Source: Clostridium_AD estertheticum_D (GTDB lineage: Bacteria; Bacillota; Clostridia; Clostridiales; Clostridiaceae). Taken from it: a stretch of DNA of 64,000 bases. The stretch covers positions 13,504-77,503 of the forward strand of contig NZ_JAHLDM010000025.1 of NCBI RefSeq assembly GCF_018861295.1. The letters run 5' to 3'. Of this stretch, positions 44,293-52,198 are shown in pieces; position 1 is the stretch's first letter, and each line of letters opens with the position of its first letter. The notes under the pieces are model-generated. The model had not been told where the DNA came from. It saw nothing but the letters and a program-made list of their open reading frames with translations, and searched no databases. The position numbers and the translations under genes are program-made.

Positions 44293-45770
44293 AAATTCCC
44301 CGCTTTCATCACAACCGGTAGTGCCTTTTTATCTACCTTTCCATTTGGCGTAAGTGGCATATCTGAGAGTTTTACGAAAAATTCAGGAATCATATAAGAT
44401 GGTAAATGATTTGCCATACGCCTTTTTAGATCAGAAACTGCGGAAACACTGCTTTGAGGAACAACATATGCAACCATGTAAGACAATCCCTGCTCATCCA
44501 TATATGGACTGACAATTCCCTGTTTTACTTCGGGGCAATTGCACAATACGCTTTCAACCTCATCCGGCTCCACACGTTTCCCAAGAATCATAACTTGAGT
44601 ATCCTTTCGACGTAAGAATACAATATTACCGTTTGGCAGCATATAGCCAAGATCTCCGCTTCGATAAATGTGCTGATCGTCTTTCTGCATAACAAAAACT
44701 TTGTTTTCGCGTTTTCTATTGCCAACATAACCCCTTGAAACACCACCACCACTAATACATATTTCTCCAATATCTCCAGGCTTTACTGGCTGCATATGTT
44801 CATCCATAATCTCAATTGAGCTGCCTAACACCGCTTTTCCAATCGGAAACGTACCATCCGGTAGAGGCGTTACCTCGTTACACTTGAAGTAGGATGCACA
44901 AACGGTTGTTTCTGATGGACCGTAAGTATTATAAACATCTACTTTGTCCAATAAGTTTGATACATAACTGGCTCGCAGGACATCTCCTCCGCTGATAAGC
45001 AGACGAATACTTTGAGGTATGCTATCCATTCCATCCATTTCCAAAAGCAGATAAGGGAATCCACTCACTATTGTGACACCATGACGATTAATAAATTCCA
45101 TAACCTTACTAATTTCCCCTTTTGTTTCTGCCGAAGGAATTGCTAATACAGCACCGGAAATCAGTGTGGCAAAAACTTCTTCCACGAAAATATCAAAAGA
45201 GCACACCGAATGCTGCAGCATAATATCTTGCTGTGTCGGATGAAATTCATTGCGGAATGCCTGGACATAATGACAAACATTCTGGTTTTCTACGGCTACA
45301 CCTTTTGGAACACCTGTGGAACCGGAAGTATACAGTATATACGCCAATGACTCCGGCTTTATCTGCACCTGCATCGCAAGAGCAGCCTCATTAATTTCCA
45401 TACCTTGTTCAACAAACAGCAATGAGAATCCCTCGAGTCTGTCTGTATATTTTCTATGAGTAATGATACAATCCACGCCACAATCCATCATCATAAAGTG
45501 AATCCGTTCTTTTGGGAAATCCGGTTCTAGCGGCACATACGCTGCTCCAACCTTTAACACTGCAAAAATTGAAGCTATCATTTCGACGCTATGATCCATT
45601 ACAATACCAACGACATTTATACTGTCAGAAAATTGGGTTGCAATTGTGTTAGCCATCTGGTCAAGCTGCTTTCTTGTCAATGACCTCTTTTCATCAAAAA
45701 CAGCTACTTGTTCAGGAAATAATTCCAGCTGCTCATTAAAACAAGAATAAATTGTATTTTTAGTTTCCAT
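44289..45770 (-). CDS. Stand-alone amino-acid adenylation (NRPS A-domain) enzyme
   Basis: About 493 residues, the length of a free A-domain or D-alanine:D-alanyl carrier ligase-type enzyme. Motifs: YILYTSGSTGVPKGVAVEN (A3), FDIFVEEVFATL (A4; Glu in place of the Trp common at pocket position 239), NTYGPSETTVCASYF (A5), YRSGDLGYMLPNG (A7), RRKDTQVMILGKRVEPDEVE (A8) and PLTPNGKVDKKALP (A10 Lys). It activates an amino or aryl acid as AMP ester. There is no carrier-protein or condensation domain here or nearby. Start ATG 45770 after GGAGG. Coupled to the GNAT gene. Confidence 0.87.
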   Translation of the reverse strand: METKNTIYSCFNEQLELFPEQVAVFDEKRSLTRKQLDQMANTIATQFSDSINVVGIVMDHSVEMIASIFAVLKVGAAYVPLEPDFPKERIHFMMMDCGVDCIITHRKYTDRLEGFSLLFVEQGMEINEAALAMQVQIKPESLAYILYTSGSTGVPKGVAVENQNVCHYVQAFRNEFHPTQQDIMLQHSVCSFDIFVEEVFATLISGAVLAIPSAETKGEISKVMEFINRHGVTIVSGFPYLLLEMDGMDSIPQSIRLLISGGDVLRASYVSNLLDKVDVYNTYGPSETTVCASYFKCNEVTPLPDGTFPIGKAVLGSSIEIMDEHMQPVKPGDIGEICISGGGVSRGYVGNRKRENKVFVMQKDDQHIYRSGDLGYMLPNGNIVFLRRKDTQVMILGKRVEPDEVESVLCNCPEVKQGIVSPYMDEQGLSYMVAYVVPQSSVSAVSDLKRRMANHLPSYMIPEFFVKLSDMPLTPNGKVDKKALPVVMKAGNL

Positions 45771-45936
45771 AATAAAATCCTCCATTTAATTGAATGCATT
45801 GTTTCAACTTAGTTATCCGATTACGCTCTCTAGCAAAGTAATTTTCTTATGCTGAGTATCCAGTTCACACTGTATACCACAAGTGATAATACCAAGAGAT
45901 GCACAACCTCCAAGCATTATTTTTCTTTGTACATTT

Positions 45937-46005
45937 ATTATACTGTGTCTAATAAACAAATCAAGTACGCAGATTGTTTGTACATAGTACGAAAATGCAT
46001 ACTAT
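45937..46005 (-). promoter_or_regulatory. HxlR-type promoter/operator, site 5
   Basis: -10 TATAAT (45937-45942), 16-bp spacer, -35 TTGATT (45959-45964), operator CGTACTATGTACAAACAATC then TGCGTAC. Drives the adenylation-acetyltransferase pair, with a leader of about 160 bp. Confidence 0.78.
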
Positions 46006-46178
46006 GTTTAACAGCAAGTGGCTTTATTATTAAAAAAGTTGACATATGAGAATTACTTGTGAACTGTAACCCAAGGGATTGTATGCTAAAATGCAGTAGT
46101 ATGCAGTTACAAAATATAGCTACTTCCCCTTCATAATCAAACACTTATTTCAGCTATTTTTCTCTTTTACACATAAAA

Positions 46179-46216
46179 AACCTCATCAAATATTATTAAA
46201 AATATTTGATGAGGTT
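46179..46216. terminator. Bidirectional terminator
   Basis: Perfect 16-bp arms AACCTCATCAAATATT / AATATTTGATGAGGTT with A/T runs on both sides. It ends the YjbR-EVE gene transcript. Confidence 0.75.
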
Positions 46217-46291
46217 TCATCCACCAACTATTGGTTATGGAACAAATTAATATTTATGTGACATACCCCCAAAAAAACTATATATTACTTA

Positions 46292-46744
46292 TCATTTATG
46301 CATATTTTCCATTTTCCGAATCAGATCTTTCGGCATACTCCTCGGTCCGCGGACTGAAAATACACCATACATTTTTAGAACTTCAATCCCTATCCGTTTC
46401 TCATCGTATCTTTGCAGCAACTTAATCCGCATAACATGGCTCATGCTAACTTTACCATCATCATATTCATAAGGAATATCAACTTCCACTGCCTCACATT
46501 TATATCGAATTGACGAAAATGGAGCAGCTACATACATGTATATTCGATCTCCAACTTCAATCAGTTCATCATCCAATCCTAGCTTATTTCCTGGTACTGT
46601 CATAATGATTCCATACCACTTTCGATTTTCCACCTGGCGAAACGCAACATAATCCGGCATTGCTTTCCATAGATGTTCAGGTTCTGTATTATATGTCTCT
46701 TTTACATATAGTAACACCTTCTCCCGATCACCTTTAATCATCAT
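46292..46744 (-). CDS. Shortened MmcQ/YjbR-EVE fusion protein
   Basis: 150 residues. The N-terminal 55-60 residues are the second half of an MmcQ/YjbR domain (EPEHLWKAMPDYVAFRQ, KWYGIIMTVPGNKLGLDDE). They join directly to the C-terminal EVE/PUA-like domain (VGDRIYMYVAAPFSSIRYK; SVRGPRSMPKDLIRKME). Compared with 26910-27698 the linker and about 60 residues of YjbR are missing, so this is an in-frame deletion derivative. Whether it is functional is uncertain. Terminator at 46179-46216. Confidence 0.7.
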   Translation of the reverse strand: MMIKGDREKVLLYVKETYNTEPEHLWKAMPDYVAFRQVENRKWYGIIMTVPGNKLGLDDELIEVGDRIYMYVAAPFSSIRYKCEAVEVDIPYEYDDGKVSMSHVMRIKLLQRYDEKRIGIEVLKMYGVFSVRGPRSMPKDLIRKMENMHK

Positions 46745-46747
46745 ACA

Positions 46748-46915
46748 TCAGTCCCCCGCTCTTAGAAAATTTGGTCCATTCAACGCCGCCATTTCCTGAA
46801 GACATGTAATTCTTAGAGTTTGTAGTCCAAAACCACTAAACGTTTTAACTGATTTTGTAATAAATGTTTTGGTGACCGCTTTATCTGGAAGATAATCACC
46901 TTCTTTCTGTACCAT
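46748..46915 (-). CDS. Short unrecognised frame, possibly a relic
   Basis: 55 codons (MVQKEGDYLPDKAV ... MAALNGPNFLRAGD) ending just before the YjbR-EVE start. Upstream is a separate 16-codon start (MERVKILVPLDGTERR) with a ribosome site, in another frame. Probably fragments of a lost gene; no family recognised. Confidence 0.25.
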   Translation of the reverse strand: MVQKEGDYLPDKAVTKTFITKSVKTFSGFGLQTLRITCLQEMAALNGPNFLRAGD

Positions 46916-47036
46916 CTAATGGCACTAGGATTTTTACCCTTTCCATATTCAAAGCTCCCTTCATAACTATATCATTCATCCTAAAGCTTAAACTCAAAGA
47001 ACGGAGTTACTGTTCCCTAAAAAGTATAAATTTAAT

Positions 47037-48425
47037 TTAATTTCTGCCTTTTTTAAAATATAAGATAGAAATGATTAGTCCAATAATAATTAAAACTGAT
47101 GATACTTCAAATGATATATTTACTCCATGAATACTAGCAAGTACTTGTGAAGTATTTTTATTATTCTTAGCTGCAGTTACCATAACAGTAACTAACATAG
47201 CAGTTCCAGCAGCGGCAACCATCTGACGGAGCGTATTTATAATAGCAGTGCCGTGTGAAATGTACTTTTCATCAAGTGAACTAAGACCCCATGTTGTAAG
47301 TGGCATTACAAGAAAAGCTAGTCCTATCATTCTAAAACAATACATAATTGATAGGTAAATTAATGGTGTATTAGAACTTAAAAATGACAAAGCAAGTGTT
47401 CCTACTAATAAAAAAATCATACCCGTTATAAATACACTACGTGCACCATACTTATCAAGTAAGTGACCAGTCAAAGGGTTTAATACAGCCAATAATAAGG
47501 AACCTGGTAGCATTAACAATCCAGAATAAAATGCAGAATAGCCACGCATTGACTGAACATAAATTGGAATTATGACAATTGCTGATATCAGTGCCATATA
47601 AGTGAGTAAAATTAAAATAATACTAACTGTAAAATTATGATTTTTAAATACCCTAAGTTCTAGTAATGGTGTCTTAATTTTAAATTGCCTTAGAGTAAAG
47701 ACTAAAAGACATATAACTCCAATAACAAAAGGAAGATAGGTACTTACACTTATCCAACCATAACTTCCTTCATTTGTCACCCCAAGCATAATTCCGCAAA
47801 ATCCCAGTGCATATAAAATAAGAGATAAGATATCTAAATTGCTTTTCATTGTAGTTCCAATATTCTCAAGTAAAAAATATGCAGAGATTATAACTAGTAT
47901 AGAAATAAAGGTCAAAATGTAAAACAAACTTCTCCACCCGAAAGAATCTACCAGCAAACCAGATAATGTCGGACCTATTGTTGGAGAAAATCCAACAACG
48001 AGTCCGACTACACCCATAGCACGTCCTCTGCCTTCTATAGGGAATAACTTTAATACAACGACTTGCAGTAAGGGCATCATAACTCCAGCCCCAACAGCTT
48101 GAAGCATACGCGAAATTACCAGATAAATAAAGTTATTAGCGAACATCGAGATTATACAGCCTATTAGAAAAATAGACATAGAAAACATAAATAGTTTTCT
48201 TGTACTAAATCTATTAATTAAAAATGCAGTAGTAGCAGACATAATTCCCATAACCATCATATAAATTGTTGTAAGCCACTGGCCTATATTAGCCGTGACT
48301 TTAAAATCTCTCATTATACTAGGCAAAGCAGCAGATAATAAACTCATACTAAGTGAGCTTATAAAGGCGCCTATCATAATAACAGCTATAATTAAATTTC
48401 TTTTTTTACTACTTTCTAATTCCAT
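47037..48425 (-). CDS. MFS multidrug exporter, DHA2 (EmrB/QacA) family
   Basis: 462 residues with about 14 membrane helices, typical of DHA2 drug:proton antiporters. Family motif C region is GLVVGFSPTIGPTLSGLLVD, with the loop motif FLINRFSTRKLFMFSMSIFL near the start and SRMLQAVGAGVMMPLLQ. Broken MarR and AEC genes lie upstream. Part of its DNA is duplicated in the RarA::MFS chimera at 42818-43720. It would export hydrophobic compounds, maybe the product of the adenylation enzyme. Confidence 0.92.
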   Translation of the reverse strand: MELESSKKRNLIIAVIMIGAFISSLSMSLLSAALPSIMRDFKVTANIGQWLTTIYMMVMGIMSATTAFLINRFSTRKLFMFSMSIFLIGCIISMFANNFIYLVISRMLQAVGAGVMMPLLQVVVLKLFPIEGRGRAMGVVGLVVGFSPTIGPTLSGLLVDSFGWRSLFYILTFISILVIISAYFLLENIGTTMKSNLDILSLILYALGFCGIMLGVTNEGSYGWISVSTYLPFVIGVICLLVFTLRQFKIKTPLLELRVFKNHNFTVSIILILLTYMALISAIVIIPIYVQSMRGYSAFYSGLLMLPGSLLLAVLNPLTGHLLDKYGARSVFITGMIFLLVGTLALSFLSSNTPLIYLSIMYCFRMIGLAFLVMPLTTWGLSSLDEKYISHGTAIINTLRQMVAAAGTAMLVTVMVTAAKNNKNTSQVLASIHGVNISFEVSSVLIIIGLIISILYFKKGRN

Positions 48426-48500
48426 TATATATTCCTACCTCCTATTTACGCATACACCATCGATATGGCGTGCTGATAATGCCATTTCACAAAATATATA

Positions 48501-48704
48501 TTACCCATCCATTTTTTCTACAAGAATTTTCATATTATTCAGTGTTTCCTTTAACAATGTGAGATCATCTATATTAAATTTTTGCATACTTTTACAAAAG
48601 GCTGCTTTCATATTCTCTGTACGCTCTTGTAAAAAATCGTCTCCACTTTTAGTTAGCTCTAGATAGATCATTCTAAACCATTGTTTCCTTGCATAATCTG
48701 CCTC
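48501..48704 (-). pseudogene. MarR-family regulator C-terminal relic
   Basis: Reads FRMIYLELTKSGDDFLQER, TENMKAAFCKSMQKF and DDLTLLKETLNNMKILVE to a stop: the wing and dimerisation helix of a MarR protein. The DNA-binding N-terminus is replaced by an unrelated transporter fragment. It probably once regulated the MFS gene. Confidence 0.7.
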
Positions 48705-48878
48705 TCATCCATTAAGTTGTACCATTTGTGTAACTACTGAAGCTGAAGGAGTTATCGTTGCAGGTAGACTGATAAGTAAAATCATCTTTCCACCAGATAC
48801 CAAATTTATCATTCCACTATATTTAATGATAATCAAAATGATAAATGGGAATATTATTATCTTAAAAATGGTAATCAT
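48705..48878 (-). pseudogene. AEC-family transporter C-terminal fragment
   Basis: 57 codons: FKIIIFPFIILIIIKYSG, KMILLISLPATITPSAS and VVTQMVQL, matching the last helices of auxin-efflux-carrier (AEC) family permeases. Joined on one side to a SnoaL-like N-terminus and on the other to the MarR relic. Confidence 0.6.
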
Positions 48879-48973
48879 ACTAAAAACCCCAAATAATCTC
48901 CTGCGTTAAAACGTTCATTAATTGCCTTTTCATTTTTTAAAATTTTGTCAATAATAGCTTGCTGTCGAAAGTC
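48879..48973 (-). pseudogene. SnoaL-like gene N-terminal relic
   Basis: Encodes QQAIIDKILKNEKAINERFN then AGDYLGFL, almost identical to the start of the gene at 52199-52666. It breaks at GGGTTTTTAG into AEC transporter sequence. Confidence 0.8.
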
Positions 48974-48999
48974 ATATTTTTTTCATGACAGTTATATAA

Positions 49000-49040
49000 A
49001 AACAGGCTGCCACAGAACATTTCAATGTGTTCAATGGCAG
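49000..49040 (-). terminator. Terminator of SnoaL-like gene
   Basis: Minus strand GGCTGCCA ... TGGCAGCC (with inner GAACACAT/ATGTTC pairing) followed by TGTTTTTAT. Confidence 0.8.
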
Positions 49041-49118
49041 CCATCAGTTATGAACATAATAACTACTGATCTAATATCATAGTAAAAAACAGTGTGTAGT
49101 TTGAAAATCTCCTGATAC

Positions 49119-49577
49119 TTAAACAACCACTTTCGGTTTTTTTACATTAGGGGAGAACGGTGTGATTAAAGCCCATGTAGAATGAATGACATGCCAGCCA
49201 CTTGCGTCTTTCTGGAAAATCTCAATAACGTTGTAATGCATTTCAATCATAGAGGTGTCCGCATGAAGCTGGAAAGTCAGGATTGCTATATCTTCACCGA
49301 ACTGAACTCTCGGAGCATGGAAATCGTAGCTATCAGCATGCATGTTTCCTTCGACGACAGTCTTCAGAAAATGTGCAACTTCTTCATAAGTATCTGCTCT
49401 CTCTTCAGTACCTGCATCAAAATAAGTGAAGTTGTCCTTGGACCAGAGATCTAGATAACCGGACATATCGCCTTTGAAAAACTTATCCAGTGCAACCTTT
49501 TCCATTCCTATAATTTCTTCTGCTAACTTCTGTTGCTCAGGTGTATAGCGTGCTTCATAAAATTTCTTATCTATCAT
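49119..49577 (-). CDS. SnoaL/NTF2-like protein
   Basis: 152 residues of the NTF2-like superfamily (SnoaL/ketosteroid-isomerase fold): KVALDKFFKGDMSGYLDLWS, DNFTYFDAGTEERADTYEEV and a C-terminal GWHVIHSTWAL. Such small cone-shaped domains bind or isomerise hydrophobic metabolites. Ribosome site AAGAGGT. The promoter region (TTTTTCTTTAGTCTTGTATA) closely resembles that of the paralogous gene at 52199-52666. It lies downstream of the rSAM gene of the ACGX operon on the same strand, with a 450-bp gap. Confidence 0.82.
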   Translation of the reverse strand: MIDKKFYEARYTPEQQKLAEEIIGMEKVALDKFFKGDMSGYLDLWSKDNFTYFDAGTEERADTYEEVAHFLKTVVEGNMHADSYDFHAPRVQFGEDIAILTFQLHADTSMIEMHYNVIEIFQKDASGWHVIHSTWALITPFSPNVKKPKVVV

Positions 49578-50032
49578 TGTTTTACCTCTTTCTTTTTATA
49601 AATTATATACAAGACTAAAGAAAAATTATTATACATTATTTGATACTGGATACTTCCTTTAGAATTGTTGAAGTTGTATAATCATTTTAGCCCAACGAAC
49701 AGAATGGGTAAAGGTTAAATCAAGACTTTTAGTGATACTTTTCGGACATTTATATAATTTTAGAATAAAGGGGTTTATATAACGGTATCTGTTCGTCCTC
49801 CTGTGTTTATAATTATGTTTTTTCTCCCTATCATTTGCCAGAATTATTTTTTACATTGCAGTATATTCATATTGTTCAAGTGTAGATGTGGTAATAGCCA
49901 GATGATCAAATCCAATGAGTAGTTCAGCAAATACCTAGTTATTGTATTTCATCTCGGCAACCTGCACCCCACTATGTTTTTGAAAAAAGATAACAAATAA
50001 TTTCTACCTGTGTTGGTATACTATTCCATACA
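49578..50032. other. Intergenic region with decayed coding
   Basis: Contains the promoter of the SnoaL-like gene (49580-49680). On the minus strand there are damaged frames such as SGVQVAEMKYNN and LLIGFDHLAITTSTLEQ that I cannot assign. No intact gene. Confidence 0.4.
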
Positions 50033-51085
50033 CTACATTTCTTTGCTTTCTATATGACTCTTCCAACATTGAGGATCTTCCGCATAGAAACTTCCAAAGG
50101 TGCCTTTAGCCACTGCTGGACAACCCCTACACCATGCCAAAAGTTCACATTCGGTACATTTGGTGAACTTTTGATACTGCCTGTAATCCTCTACTTTACC
50201 AATCCACAGGTCCGCAAGGCGGTCATCAAATATATTCCCTACCTTTGATTCGGACACCCTGCGGCAGGCATATACCTCTCCGTCCGGCAAAATTGTCAGA
50301 TGGCAATTTCCGCAGTTGCAGCCGCCATAAATCATTCCTTGCGTAGCATGTTCAGGAATTTCCCAAATGCCTTCTTCATACTCATACAGAGTCCAAAGAT
50401 GATCCTTCCGATTGAACCAGGTCACACATGCGGGGTCATGTTCGTAAGATTTAAACTTTTTATAGCAAGCATCCAGCAGGTTTCGATATTCAAACGGCGC
50501 TATCCCAGTACTTTTTTCATCGCAGGTAGGAACATATCTGGCGAACGCGAATACATCAGCCTTATACTTCACCACAGTATCGATAATCTCTGGAACCTCT
50601 TTCATATTCTTATCGGACACCGTAGTCATGATAACCGCCTTGATCCCAGCATTTTTTATAACTGAAATTTTATTCAGCGTCTCATCAAAAGAACCTGGCT
50701 TGCGAAACCAGTCATGGGTTTCCCTCATGCCGTCAATGGATAGCTGATATTTTTCACAGCCACAGTCATGCAGTCTCTGGCAGACTGCTTCTGTCAAATG
50801 AAATGGGTTGCCCAGAATCGTAAAAGGTATCTGCTTTTCTTTTACCAGATCCATCAGTTTCCAGAAATCCGGATGTAGAATTGGATCTCCTCCTGTAATA
50901 TATAAATATGGCAGTCTACCATATGTTTTACAAAAATCTTCTATGTTGATAATCGTTTTTTTCATATCTTTCCATTCCATAGAAATGATATTTTTTTTTG
51001 TATTCTCAGCAAAAATATAACAGTGCTTGCACCGTTGGTCACAATCTTCTGTAATATGCCATTGAAAAGCAAAATACTGTTTCAT
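50033..51085 (-). CDS. Radical SAM/SPASM peptide maturase, ACGX system
   Basis: About 350 residues. N-terminal radical SAM cluster motif EDCDQRCKHCYIF, followed by ITGGDPILHPDFW and QLSIDGMRETHDWFRKPG. The C-terminal SPASM domain has CNCGNCHLTILPDGEVYAC then CTECELLAWCRGCPAVAKG and a late Cys, binding two auxiliary 4Fe-4S clusters. Enzymes of this type install thioether, epimer or C-C links in ribosomal peptides. It lies 128 bp after the tri-repeat Cys-rich peptide gene, which is its likely substrate. ATG 51085 after GGAGG. Confidence 0.9.
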   Translation of the reverse strand: MKQYFAFQWHITEDCDQRCKHCYIFAENTKKNIISMEWKDMKKTIINIEDFCKTYGRLPYLYITGGDPILHPDFWKLMDLVKEKQIPFTILGNPFHLTEAVCQRLHDCGCEKYQLSIDGMRETHDWFRKPGSFDETLNKISVIKNAGIKAVIMTTVSDKNMKEVPEIIDTVVKYKADVFAFARYVPTCDEKSTGIAPFEYRNLLDACYKKFKSYEHDPACVTWFNRKDHLWTLYEYEEGIWEIPEHATQGMIYGGCNCGNCHLTILPDGEVYACRRVSESKVGNIFDDRLADLWIGKVEDYRQYQKFTKCTECELLAWCRGCPAVAKGTFGSFYAEDPQCWKSHIESKEM

Positions 51086-51213
51086 GTCATGTTCCTCCAA
51101 ACTTTAACCACCAACCAGAAAATCTGCCATTGGTGATTTTTCGATATATTTAGTAAATAGAAAACCGCTGCCAATCACGACAACGGTTCTCCAGCTTATC
51201 TCGCAATATCCGA

Positions 51214-51426
51214 TTACTTAGAACCGGCTCCACAAGCACTTCCACAAGCTGTAGGCTTCTGCTCCGGCTTTTCTTCCGGTGCTGCCGCACCACAAGCAGA
51301 ACCGCAAGATGCGGGCTGTGGATCAGGCTTTTTCTCCGGTTCTGATGCACCACAGGCAGAACCACAAGATGCCGCTGCCATTTTCTCAGTTTCATTGTTC
51401 CATCCAGATAAATTGTTAAGTTTCAT
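51214..51426 (-). CDS. ACGX-repeat RiPP precursor peptide
   Basis: 70 residues. A short leader (MKLNNLSGWNNETEKMAAA) is followed by three Cys-rich repeats SCGSACGA, SCGSACGA and ACGSACGA, spaced by Pro/Glu/Lys linkers (SEPEKKPDPQPA; AAPEEKPEQKPT). This matches the ACGX-repeat peptide family paired with a radical SAM/SPASM enzyme. Six Cys in three identical modules are the likely modification sites. The gene lies between the flavin reductase gene and the rSAM gene in a promoter site 6 operon. Start ATG 51426 after GAGGAAAG. Confidence 0.85.
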   Translation of the reverse strand: MKLNNLSGWNNETEKMAAASCGSACGASEPEKKPDPQPASCGSACGAAAPEEKPEQKPTACGSACGAGSK

Positions 51427-51458
51427 TTTTCTTTCCTCCTCATGATTTAAAAAATATA

Positions 51459-52028
51459 TCAGATCAACTTCCGGCCTTCCTGGAAGCTCTGACCAACCTT
51501 TTCGCCGACGCAGTAATAGCCGGCCTTGAAATTGTCCCACACGATGGCGTGGAGTCTAGAAACGTCCATCTTTCCATCCTCGCCTAGCACATCTTCGTTT
51601 ACCATCACATTTTTAATCTCTCCAAGAATGCGAAGTTCCTCTGGCCCCTTATCGATGCTCTTGAGCTCACACTCGATGGTCAGCGGATACTCATCGATTA
51701 TAGGAGCATCCACATATGTGCTCTTTGTGGCATGGAAACCGGAATGTGCAAATTTATCCGAAACTTTGTAGCCGGACACAATCCCGAAATAATCGGATTC
51801 GGTCATAGTTTCCACAGTTGCCATAGCCACAGTAAACGCCTTACGCTTCATGATATTCTCCGTCGTTTTGTGGTTCTCCATAATATTGATTTCAACCAAG
51901 TTACTTGCACTCATAACGCCCCATGCCAGATTCATCACATCCACAGTACCATCATCGTTGTATGTACCAATCATCAACACTGGGGTTGGGAAAATAGCAG
52001 GCTTAATTCCTAAACTAACTTTTTTCAT
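51459..52028 (-). CDS. Flavin reductase-like FMN-binding protein
   Basis: 189 residues of the flavin reductase family: KPAIFPTPVLMIGTYNDDG, VMNLAWGVMSASNLVEINIM and SDYFGIVSGYKVSDKFAHSG. It is paralogous to the enzyme at 13914-14480, which is also adjacent to an HxlR gene. It probably provides reduced flavin or electrons to the operon, for example to the iron-sulphur-rich rSAM enzyme. First gene of the operon; promoter site 6 lies about 45 bp before the start. Ribosome site AAGGAGG. Confidence 0.9.
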   Translation of the reverse strand: MKKVSLGIKPAIFPTPVLMIGTYNDDGTVDVMNLAWGVMSASNLVEINIMENHKTTENIMKRKAFTVAMATVETMTESDYFGIVSGYKVSDKFAHSGFHATKSTYVDAPIIDEYPLTIECELKSIDKGPEELRILGEIKNVMVNEDVLGEDGKMDVSRLHAIVWDNFKAGYYCVGEKVGQSFQEGRKLI

Positions 52029-52073
52029 GCCTTTATTCCTCCTTATTAGATTTGTATTTGCCTTTCGGTATTT

Positions 52074-52137
52074 AGTGTACTACTTCTAAAATCCAAAACA
52101 AGTACGCAGTTTATTTTAACTTTGTATCAAAAAACGT
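52074..52137 (-). promoter_or_regulatory. HxlR-type promoter/operator, site 6
   Basis: -10 TACACT (52074-52079), 16-bp spacer, -35 TTGTTT (52096-52101), operator ATACAAAGTTAAAATAAAC then TGCGTAC. The distal half is the least conserved of the six. Drives flavin reductase-ACGX-rSAM. Confidence 0.7.
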
Positions 52138-52142
52138 ACTAC

Positions 52143-52171
52143 TTGACAATTTTTCTTTAGTTTTGTATTAC
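52143..52171 (+). promoter_or_regulatory. Divergent promoter of SnoaL-like gene
   Basis: -35 TTGACA (52143-52148), 17-bp spacer, -10 TATTAC (52166-52171). It abuts operator site 6 (ACGTACTACTTGACA), so it may be co-regulated. Confidence 0.65.
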
Positions 52172-52198
52172 GAAAGAAAAAATGAAAGAGGTAAAATA

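Noticed and set aside
51150..51395. Arg/Leu/Val-rich alternative frame over the ACGX peptide gene
   Set aside because: Off-frame reading of the repeat DNA; the CGSACGA frame has the leader, ribosome site and matching rSAM partner.
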